Origin: Coraliomargarita sp. CAG:312
GTDB lineage: Bacteria; Verrucomicrobiota; Verrucomicrobiia; Opitutales; Intestinicryptomonadaceae
Length of the DNA: 11,269 nt
NCBI GenBank assembly: GCA_000438015.1
Contig: FR901605.1
Coordinates: 1,434-12,702 of the forward strand
Direction: 5' to 3'
The position numbers were made by a program, and so were the translations under genes. Within the stretch, counting starts at the first letter, position 1, and every line of letters begins with the position of its first letter. Below, in pieces: positions 1 to 6,274 of the stretch. The notes beneath the pieces were generated by a model. It was not told the DNA's origin. It saw nothing but the letters and a program-made list of their open reading frames with translations, and did not search any database.

Positions 1-1476
1 GAATGGGTCGCTGCTATCGGCACCGCCGCCGGCTGCTTTGAAGCCTATCATACGAGTGACTGTTGCGCCTGTAATCGGGAAGTCCATTGTATCCATCGAG
101 GCATTTGCTGCTTCATTGGCTTTGCGGACTACGATTGTGTCTTTTTCAATGTCATACTGGTATCCGGCTTGCTGTGTCACCCAGTCGAGAATTTGGCCGA
201 GCGAAAGATCGCGCAGAGCCAAAACTACATTCTTTGCCTCGCCCGCATCGAACAGAACTATGTTCACACCTTTTTTGCCGTCAGTGGACTTATCGTAATC
301 TACTGAAAGAGCCGACAATGTATTGATTGCGTGCGCGAGCGGAACTCCGGGATCCGGGAAGTTCACATTGGGAATTATAATATCGCGCAATTTTACTTCA
401 ACTACGGAATCAGTCTTCTGCCCAATTGTACCGACATTATTGCCGGTATAAACTTGCGGACGCTGCCACATCTTATTGACTTCATCCATCATTGCTTCGC
501 GCGTCGCCAAGTACGTCAAGCGGCCGCTGTCTTCGAGCTTTTCAGATATCAAGCGCTGATAAGCTTTGGCTTGTATGTTATCGGCATCCAAAGTTTCTAT
601 CTGGCGGAATGTCGAACGTGCGCCTTGATAATCTCCATACAAATACTGCCTGCGACCTTTCTCCAATAGCACCGATACTTTTTCCTGGCGCAATGCATAA
701 TCAGGATTTGCGTCTGCTATCGTATGGTTGTAAGGATCGTCTTCGAATTTTTCAACGATTTCTACAAAGCTTTTCCCTTTATTTACGTCTTCTTCTGCAG
801 CAGCGTACTCATTTGCAAAGGCAACCGCATCGGCAACGTTGTCTTCCGACATGGCAATCTTGGCGCGTTCCTTTGCCATTGTGGCTTTTGCACGCTTTAT
901 TTCGCCGCGTACTTCGTCGGACATCGGCGAATATTCTTCAGAAACTATTTTCTCATTTGCGAAATTCAGTTTCTTTGTGGCTTCGTCCCATTTGCCTTCA
1001 TCCATCAAATTGTAGGCTTCGTCAATGAGATCGTAAGCTGCGATAATTGAAAGCTGTTGTTTGCGAACTCCTTCTGAAACTGCAGCATCGACAGGTGATA
1101 CGGAAACTACCTCTTCGCTCTCAACAACTTCTTCCACTGCACCTTCAGTTGCGCCTTTCGCGGCAGCGACTTTCTTCGCGGCGGATGCATTTGCCAGAAC
1201 CGGAGCTTCGCCTTTCTGCTTGCGCTCAATGTCTTTGTTTACGTCCGCCAACAAACGTTGGACACCTTCATCGTTGGGGGCAATCTTCAACAGCTCTTCC
1301 AAAGCCTGTTTTGAAGAATTCAAATCGCCAGCATCACGAGCTTGTACGGCTGTAACCATCAAGCGGATTTTTTCTTGCGTCTTGTCTTGCTGCGCGTACG
1401 CAAGGCTTGCGAATGAAACACATGCCAAGAGTGCCGCGGCAGTAGCGGCCCGTTTCTGGATTCTGTATTTTTTCAT
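1..1476 (-). CDS. Secretin (PilQ/GspD-like, Amuc_1098-like), N-terminal 492 residues, 3' end beyond window
   Basis: Outer-membrane secretin subunit of a type IV pilus or type II secretion-like machine; only the exported front part is inside the window and the reading frame is still open at base 1. Residues 1-28 form a signal peptide (KK and KR in the n-region, hydrophobic core, AYA before QQD). Residues about 30-85, 143-178 and 263-311 look like TPR-type helical repeats, with an Ala/Val/Glu-rich linker at about 91-130. Residues about 357-453 resemble the secretin N0/STN domain (VEVKLRDIIIPNV, then LRDLSLGQILDWVTQQAG and IVVRKA). The secretin pore domain should follow to the left of base 1. 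It is the last visible gene of the cluster, 85 bases after the Amuc_1099-like gene, which is the pilQ position in pilMNOPQ operons. The ATG at 1476 is chosen because it gives the signal peptide; no clear Shine-Dalgarno precedes it. The assignment to Amuc_1098 rests on architecture and gene order, not an alignment. Confidence 0.85.
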   Translation of the reverse strand, partial: MKKYRIQKRAATAAALLACVSFASLAYAQQDKTQEKIRLMVTAVQARDAGDLNSSKQALEELLKIAPNDEGVQRLLADVNKDIERKQKGEAPVLANASAAKKVAAAKGATEGAVEEVVESEEVVSVSPVDAAVSEGVRKQQLSIIAAYDLIDEAYNLMDEGKWDEATKKLNFANEKIVSEEYSPMSDEVRGEIKRAKATMAKERAKIAMSEDNVADAVAFANEYAAAEEDVNKGKSFVEIVEKFEDDPYNHTIADANPDYALRQEKVSVLLEKGRRQYLYGDYQGARSTFRQIETLDADNIQAKAYQRLISEKLEDSGRLTYLATREAMMDEVNKMWQRPQVYTGNNVGTIGQKTDSVVEVKLRDIIIPNVNFPDPGVPLAHAINTLSALSVDYDKSTDGKKGVNIVLFDAGEAKNVVLALRDLSLGQILDWVTQQAGYQYDIEKDTIVVRKANEAANASMDTMDFPITGATVTRMIGFKAAGGGADSSDPF

Positions 1477-1561
1477 AATTGAATTATCGCTGTATTTGTA
1501 ATTTGTTGGAGAATATTTGTAACTGTTTTTTTTGAAAATTAAAGCTTTATTTTCATTTTTT

Positions 1562-2428
1562 TTACTTGTCAGCAGGAACGATGCCTTCAGGAGACAATTT
1601 CATCTTCTGCGGTTCCACGTCCTTGTTGGAGGGTATCATTTCAACGACTGCGAAGTTTTTGTCGAAATCAATCGACTTAACCTCGTAGCGCGCACCGCCG
1701 ATTTCCTTTGACTCGCCAGCTTTTTTAACGTGCCATTGGCTTCCGTCGGGCAGGACAAAAGATACCCTGCGTTGATCCTCCAATACCGTCGGCTTGTCCG
1801 ATTGTATTACAATCGTCTTGCCTAGCTTCTTGTCGAACAACGACAGCGTAACTATGTCTGAAATTGTATTGTCCGGATTCTTTATGCGCTTTTTATCGAA
1901 CGACTTTAGCGTTAACCCGGTGTTTATAGGCTTGCCGGTACTGGGTTCCGGAACGATTATTTCCTCATTCAATTTGCCTATAAATCCCATCTTGTTTGTG
2001 GTATTCACAAACTGAACTATCGGAGCTTCTTTTGTGCCAAAAAATCCGGCGTACTTTATCGGATAAGGCTCATTAGAAACACCTCCGTATTTCAGAGCGA
2101 ACGCCTGGCGCGCAACCTCCTTTATATACGGAGACTCGGTTATAAACTTCCCATCCTTGTCTACCCATATTTGCGGTGGAGTAAAAACCTGAAAGAACCA
2201 TCTGCCCTCTTCGTCTTGGGCCACTATCTCCGGCCACTCTATAGACTCCGCCTTAAACTGCGGAACTACTATCTCTTTCCATTGAACGCCCTCGGCTTTC
2301 TGCTGAAGCAAATCCTCCACGCGCTCTTGCGTGCGAAGCAATTCAGGCTTCTTGGTAAAGTAATATCCGCAAGACGCTCCCAATACAAGTATGGAAACAA
2401 CAAAAAATACTTTATCGTAATATTTCAT
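1562..2428 (-). CDS. Amuc_1099-like membrane-anchored periplasmic protein, PilP position
   Basis: A 288-residue protein with one N-terminal hydrophobic segment (about residues 7-24) and the rest predicted periplasmic. Residues 10-20 end in LGASC and fit a permissive lipobox, so Cys20 might be lipidated, as PilP is; a plain membrane anchor is equally possible. Residues 35-110 are charged and include the phrase WFFQVFTPPQIW. The C-terminal half is beta-rich. Residues about 220-280 (DGSQWHVKKAG, EIGGARYEVKSIDF, AVVEMIP) resemble the small HR/PilP fold that links inner-membrane pilus proteins to the secretin. It starts 11 bases after the Amuc_1100-like stop and precedes the secretin gene, the same order as in Akkermansia. 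Function is inferred from position: a periplasmic bridge to the secretin. No Shine-Dalgarno is visible before the ATG. Confidence 0.72.
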   Translation of the reverse strand: MKYYDKVFFVVSILVLGASCGYYFTKKPELLRTQERVEDLLQQKAEGVQWKEIVVPQFKAESIEWPEIVAQDEEGRWFFQVFTPPQIWVDKDGKFITESPYIKEVARQAFALKYGGVSNEPYPIKYAGFFGTKEAPIVQFVNTTNKMGFIGKLNEEIIVPEPSTGKPINTGLTLKSFDKKRIKNPDNTISDIVTLSLFDKKLGKTIVIQSDKPTVLEDQRRVSFVLPDGSQWHVKKAGESKEIGGARYEVKSIDFDKNFAVVEMIPSNKDVEPQKMKLSPEGIVPADK

Positions 2429-2439
2429 AATTCAAACAA

Positions 2440-3534
2440 TTATTTCTTGTTAGTTGTTTTCCCTGCGTCCGGTTCGTCTTTTTTCTCCTGCTTCGGGGAA
2501 TCTTTTACGACCTCGACATATTCAATTACCACGGTAAATTCGGATATGTTGTCGGTGACCACGGGAGTTCTATTTTCGGCGGTGACCGTAGCGTCTCCCC
2601 CCTGGGCCTGCTGCTGGTCTTGCGCCTGCGCGTCGGTGTTGGCTTCACCTCCGTCGCCAAATAAAGCGCTAAAAGCCCCTCCATCTTGACTGGCCGAATC
2701 TGAAGCCATCTCGGTCTCCAAAGCGACTATGTCCGCAGGCCTTACACCTATGCTCCTGACAACTAACATTGCGTCAAAATTTTTCAATTGATTCAAAAAT
2801 CTGCGCAAGACATCCGTATGGCCCGTAAATATGAACCTGTAAGCCAACGTGTCCAAACTGCCTGGTTTGCGCGCGGTTATAGATTCTTCTATTTTAAAGT
2901 TGTCGCCTTTTATATCGTCTTTCTTTGCGCGGACAAATCTTGAAACGCGCTTCTTGACTTCCTTTACGGCCTCCTCCGGCAAAATCTCTCTCTGAACTGA
3001 AATAATTGCCATAGGAGACTTTTCGGATTTACACGCAAAAAGCTTTTTATTTATGTAATCCAGCACGCAGGCCTGCTTCCAGATAGCTTCAACCGCTTCA
3101 GCTTTCGGAGGCTCGGCATTTGGCGCAACATATTTCTTGAAGCCAAAGTCCATGTCGTCGCTAACTGCAATATCCAAGTTTTTGGCATCTCTGCGCCATG
3201 TATTCACCATGCCGCGCAACTGCTCGACCAACTGGTATCCTTCTTTCCCCGAAAGAGGCTTGAAAATATCGGTGGCCGCAGTCGTCAAACTTTTTTCAAG
3301 AGTGTTTAAGTAATCCTTTAGCTTTTCTATGTTGGCTCCTGAAGCGTCAATCGCCGCCTGCGTGGGATCTTCGCTCAAGGCATTTCGATAATCAGACATA
3401 GCCTTGTTTAATTTCTTGTCAGCAGCAGATTTCTGCATGTTCTGATAAACGTCATACGCAGCTCCGCCGACAAAAACCGCACATAGTGCTATTGTAAGCA
3501 AAAAGAAGATAGGATATTTTTTAAAGTATTTCAT
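2440..3534 (-). CDS. Amuc_1100-like pilus-associated protein, PilO position
   Basis: A 364-residue bitopic protein: short basic cytoplasmic tail, one membrane helix at about 8-28, then a periplasmic part. Residues 33-85 form a charged helical, probably coiled-coil stretch. Two ferredoxin-like modules appear to follow (about 98-181 and 210-343), interrupted by a low-complexity Asp/Gln/Ala/Gly loop at about 274-325. The match to Akkermansia Amuc_1100 (about 317 residues), recalled from memory, includes the KSxxDKK start of the coiled coil, the GFxxY phrase at 131-135, the FTGHTDVLRRFLNQLKNF helix, the VRSIGVRP strand, and a disordered loop in the same place before the last strand (FTVVIEYVEV). 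Amuc_1100 is the pilus-locus protein known for TLR2 signalling; whether this relative shares that is unknown. A Lys/Asp-rich tail (344-364) is extra. It lies 22 bases after the pilM-pilN fusion and has the clearest Shine-Dalgarno in the cluster. Confidence 0.82.
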   Translation of the reverse strand: MKYFKKYPIFFLLTIALCAVFVGGAAYDVYQNMQKSAADKKLNKAMSDYRNALSEDPTQAAIDASGANIEKLKDYLNTLEKSLTTAATDIFKPLSGKEGYQLVEQLRGMVNTWRRDAKNLDIAVSDDMDFGFKKYVAPNAEPPKAEAVEAIWKQACVLDYINKKLFACKSEKSPMAIISVQREILPEEAVKEVKKRVSRFVRAKKDDIKGDNFKIEESITARKPGSLDTLAYRFIFTGHTDVLRRFLNQLKNFDAMLVVRSIGVRPADIVALETEMASDSASQDGGAFSALFGDGGEANTDAQAQDQQQAQGGDATVTAENRTPVVTDNISEFTVVIEYVEVVKDSPKQEKKDEPDAGKTTNKK

Positions 3535-3542
3535 TAAAAGCG

Positions 3543-3547
3543 CTCCC
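3543..3547 (-). promoter_or_regulatory. Ribosome binding site of the Amuc_1100-like gene
   Basis: GGGAG on the minus strand, 8 bases before the ATG at 3534. It is the only gene start in the window with a convincing Shine-Dalgarno match, and it supports that start codon. Confidence 0.55.
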
Positions 3548-3556
3548 GTTATAAAA

Positions 3557-5191
3557 TTATATTGGCTTATCGGGGTTCACGACCAAAGTAAAGTCGAACT
3601 TTAGGATTCTCGGCGTCGAAGGGTCGGTCCTCACATTTTCAAATTTCTTAATAAAAGACGAACTTGTAAACGAAGCCAAAAGTTTGTTTATTCGCTCAAC
3701 TGCCTTTGTTGGATCGTAAGCAGTGGGATCGTCCGGATTAAATTCCCTAATCAACAATCTTCCGGTAAGCTCCAAATTGTACTTCTGATTCTTGCCTTCG
3801 CCCGTGCGAACAACCCTCAGATTGTCCAACCAAACATCCTTCTGCTCCATCAGGCGGGCTTCCAAATCTATAAACAAATTTATCCAATTAGATTTAGATT
3901 TTGCCAACCCTTCCAATCCCGCAATTTTCTCGGTATAAGACTTGGCTATCTTTTCGTTTTCTTGGAGCTTAGCATAGCGCGCCTCCAACTCCGGAGTCGC
4001 CTTTATGAATGCCTCAGAAAAATCTTTGTCGCTAGAAAGAGCTTTGGACAAGTACATGAACGGAGGAACTACCGCTAAAGCCAAAATTGCAGCGCTCAAA
4101 AGCATAAGCGGACGCTTGCGCGCGAATTCAGTTTCTTCAACAATATGCCGCGGCAGAAGGTTTACCCCCATGGCGTCTGGCATCAACATGCGAACAGCCT
4201 CGCCGACAAGCTCGCTGACTTGCGAAGAACAACTTGTAAGCAAAGCTTGGTTTACCTTCGGGCTCACGGAAACATTTGCCAACGCATCGAGATACTCGAC
4301 GCTCATTTTCTGGTCTTCGGCGAGGTACTCCGCAAAACCGCTTAGGAGCGAAGCGCGGCCGGTTAAATATATCTTTTTGGGTGTGGCAACCCTACCTGTG
4401 CGGCGGTAATTTAGAATTGAACGCTTAAGTTCAATGCCAATGCGCTGCATGACGCTCTTTGCCGCTGAAGTAAAATGCTCTGCCCCAGAATTCCCCGAAT
4501 GCTCCGAAGTGGAGAAAAATCTAAGTTTGAGTTCCTCTGAAGTCTCAAAGTTGCGACCGATGGAATCCGCAATGTGCTGCGTCAAGGCATTGCCACCAAC
4601 GGGAATGCTGCGGACAAAAACTCCGTCGTCGCGCGCTATTAGCATATTCGAAAACTTTGCGCCAACGTTGAGAATTATAACGTCATTCTCCAAACCGCAG
4701 TATTTCCATGTGTTATAGTCTAGTATCGATGACGCCTCTATTGATGTCGGTATAACTCCAACCGAAGTCAATGCGGCGCAAAATTCGTCGGCGGCGGAAG
4801 ACTTCATCGAAGTCAAGAATATTTCAGTTTCAACGCCGTCATCGGAAATAATCTGGTAGTCCCAGGCGACATCGGCAATCGGATACGGAATATTTTTCTC
4901 CGCTTCAAAAGCGATCACCTCCGCCCTGCGATCGGGCTCTACATGCGGAATCTTTATTGTCTTAGTCAACAAAAGCATTGAAGGCGCAATTATTGTGGCC
5001 TTTCCTGAAACTTTCATTGTCTTTAATGCGAAGGTCAGTGCGTTGAGCCAGTTTTCCTGAACGGAATAATCGTAATTCAGCTCCTGCATCTGAAAACTTT
5101 CCAATACGAGGCGACCAGATGCTGTGCCGAACTCAGCCACACTTACGTGGGATGCTCCGCAGTTTATTATAAGCTTATTTTTTGAACTCAT
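3557..5191 (-). CDS. pilM: PilM-PilN fusion (Amuc_1101-like type IV pilus assembly protein)
   Basis: A 544-residue protein that appears to join two normally separate pilus proteins. Residues 1-335 are a PilM/FtsA-type actin-like domain: phosphate-1 loop at 8-21 (IINCGASHVSVAEF), the PYPIADVAWDY region at 102-112, phosphate-2 loop at 173-180 (ILNVGAKF), SIPVGGNALTQ at 195-205, and an adenosine-type loop at 275-286 (YLTGRASLLSGF). Residues 342-350 (GVNLLPRHI) match the INLLP signature that opens PilN, followed by basic residues, a membrane helix (about 361-380), a coiled-coil stretch (about 398-432) and a PilN-like periplasmic domain with VWLDNLRV (453-460) and LELTGRL (473-479). Canonical PilM is about 350 residues, so the extra 200 are the PilN part. 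A TTG at 5215 would add eight residues (MFPQNTFT), but the ATG at 5191 gives the expected PilM start and is preferred. The Asp usual in both phosphate loops is Asn here (Asn10, Asn175). Confidence 0.85.
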   Translation of the reverse strand: MSSKNKLIINCGASHVSVAEFGTASGRLVLESFQMQELNYDYSVQENWLNALTFALKTMKVSGKATIIAPSMLLLTKTIKIPHVEPDRRAEVIAFEAEKNIPYPIADVAWDYQIISDDGVETEIFLTSMKSSAADEFCAALTSVGVIPTSIEASSILDYNTWKYCGLENDVIILNVGAKFSNMLIARDDGVFVRSIPVGGNALTQHIADSIGRNFETSEELKLRFFSTSEHSGNSGAEHFTSAAKSVMQRIGIELKRSILNYRRTGRVATPKKIYLTGRASLLSGFAEYLAEDQKMSVEYLDALANVSVSPKVNQALLTSCSSQVSELVGEAVRMLMPDAMGVNLLPRHIVEETEFARKRPLMLLSAAILALAVVPPFMYLSKALSSDKDFSEAFIKATPELEARYAKLQENEKIAKSYTEKIAGLEGLAKSKSNWINLFIDLEARLMEQKDVWLDNLRVVRTGEGKNQKYNLELTGRLLIREFNPDDPTAYDPTKAVERINKLLASFTSSSFIKKFENVRTDPSTPRILKFDFTLVVNPDKPI

Positions 5192-5232
5192 TGTAAAAGT
5201 GTTTTGGGGAAACAAAAATGGTATATCGCAAG

Positions 5233-5248
5233 CAATTAATACTAATTG
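5233..5248. repeat. 16-bp palindrome upstream of pilM, possible operator
   Basis: CAATTA-ATAC-TAATTG, a perfect 6-bp inverted repeat with a 4-base spacer, 42 bases before the pilM ATG. It lies in the AT-rich stretch where a pilM promoter would be expected and has the size of a dimeric regulator site. AT-rich palindromes this short also arise by chance. Confidence 0.3.
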
Positions 5249-5298
5249 TTAAGTCTAGTAAAGCATTTTCTGCATTTTAAGCATAGAAACATAAAATA

Positions 5299-5332
5299 TC
5301 TTGGGAGATGCGCGACGCAATCCCTCCCAAGA
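5299..5332 (-). terminator. Hairpin between the Amuc_1102-like gene and pilM, possible terminator or attenuator
   Basis: A perfect 9-bp inverted repeat (TCTTGGGAG and CTCCCAAGA) encloses a 16-base loop that itself can form a 4-bp TGCG/CGCA stem. It starts 16 bases after the stop codon of the Amuc_1102-like gene. The bases that follow on the minus strand (TATTTTATG) are T-rich but not a continuous run, so termination may be partial. This would lower expression of pilM and the downstream genes relative to the Amuc_1102-like gene, or separate them into two units. Confidence 0.6.
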
Positions 5333-5347
5333 CAATAAATCGCTATA

Positions 5348-6028
5348 TTATTTTGAAGAATCCTTTATGTATGTTGGAATCTTCTGGTTGGTATTTTTGA
5401 AATATTCGTACCATTGAACATTGAACGGACAATCCGGCAGCGGGAGAAGAACGCCTTCGTTGGCGCTGGCAGCCTTGCTCACAAGCTTGTTGTAGTTTTC
5501 AAGAACTTTCACAACATTGTTCGAAGACGATATTTCTTTGGAAAGAAGCTTCTTGTAGTTGTTCTTTGAAAGCTTTATCGGCGAACCGTTAACCGTGAGG
5601 TCTATGCTCCATGCAAAGGCGTCCTGCGCCAAACGGTATACAAAGTAAGCTTCCGACGGAACATAAAAAACAACGGGAACTTTGGCGTTAACCTTTCCGG
5701 CAAACAAGCGGGCTTTTGCTTTCATTACCAAAAGATTGTCGAGAGATTTTTTATCTCTGGCTTTTTCGTCCTTGTAAACCAATGTAAGCCCAACGTCAAT
5801 GTTTCTAACCCACTGCTGGTTATTGGCGTTTTCATCGGGATTTCCGTTTATCAGCAGCATAACTTCTATGCGAGTCCACTGCCCTTCAGAACACTGAATT
5901 TCATTGGCCTGAATCTTTTTAAATTTTACATCTACAACAGAAACGGGATCCGCCTTGTCCTGCTGGGCAAAAAGCGGCACAACCGCAAAAAACAACAACA
6001 GAGTAAATAAATATTTAAGTGATTTCAT
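5348..6028 (-). CDS. Amuc_1102-like exported protein of the pilus locus
   Basis: A 226-residue secreted protein. Residues 1-21 form a signal peptide (two Lys, long Leu/Phe core, LFA before QQDK); the mature part is about 205 residues, without further membrane segments. The middle is beta-strand-like (VVDVKFKKIQ, RIEVMLLING, WVRNIDVGLTLVY, AKVPVVFYVP, AWSIDLTVNG), suggesting an Ig-like beta sandwich, followed by a Lys/Asn/Ser-rich helical part and a C-terminal FNVQWYEYF segment. There are only two Cys (46 and 200) in the mature protein, which could pair. Identification rests mainly on its place immediately before the pilM gene, the position of Amuc_1102, plus size and export signal; function is not known to me. 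A TTG at 6136 would add 36 residues before the signal peptide and is rejected. It has its own upstream region after a strong terminator, so it likely begins a transcript. Confidence 0.7.
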   Translation of the reverse strand: MKSLKYLFTLLLFFAVVPLFAQQDKADPVSVVDVKFKKIQANEIQCSEGQWTRIEVMLLINGNPDENANNQQWVRNIDVGLTLVYKDEKARDKKSLDNLLVMKAKARLFAGKVNAKVPVVFYVPSEAYFVYRLAQDAFAWSIDLTVNGSPIKLSKNNYKKLLSKEISSSNNVVKVLENYNKLVSKAASANEGVLLPLPDCPFNVQWYEYFKNTNQKIPTYIKDSSK

Positions 6029-6220
6029 ACTTAAACAATAAACCTGTTTCGCAGTATTCTTCAAGCTTTTTTTGCGCTCTTTAAAGTTATTTTGAAAACA
6101 AGACACTGTGCCATATCTGAAGACAAATATTGCCAATAACTAACACATTCTCAAAAAACGAACTGCCATATATGAAACGCAATCAAGAAAATAAAATACA
6201 GACAAAAAAATAATAAACCG

Positions 6221-6256
6221 ATATAAAAAAACGGGTTCCATTTTATCGGAACCCGT
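6221..6256 (-). terminator. Intrinsic terminator of the PEP-CTERM gene
   Basis: On the minus strand, ACGGGTTCC, an 8-base loop and GGAACCCGT form a perfect 9-bp GC-containing stem, followed at once by TTTTTTATAT. It begins 18 bases after the PEP-CTERM stop codon. It is the strongest terminator in the window, and it isolates the PEP-CTERM gene from the pilus cluster. Confidence 0.92.
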
Positions 6257-6274
6257 CAAGCTTAAAAAGTTTTT

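Noticed and set aside
38..1501. Several plus-strand open frames of 79-178 codons opposite the secretin gene
   Set aside because: They lie antisense to a continuous minus-strand frame with signal peptide, TPR-like repeats and N0 domain; their translations show no domain and have skewed composition typical of shadow frames.
1533..1555. AT-rich inverted repeat (TGAAAAT and ATTTTCA) between the Amuc_1099-like and secretin genes
   Set aside because: The stem is almost purely A-T and is followed by A residues, not T, on the coding strand, so it should not terminate the operon; it probably reflects base composition.
5192..5215. TTG start at 5215 for the pilM gene, adding eight residues
   Set aside because: The ATG at 5191 begins with the normal PilM N-terminus just before the phosphate-1 loop; the extension adds no recognisable sequence and uses a rare start.
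6029..6136. TTG start at 6136 for the Amuc_1102-like gene, adding 36 residues
   Set aside because: The extension would bury the signal peptide inside the protein; the ATG at 6028 starts exactly at a good signal peptide.
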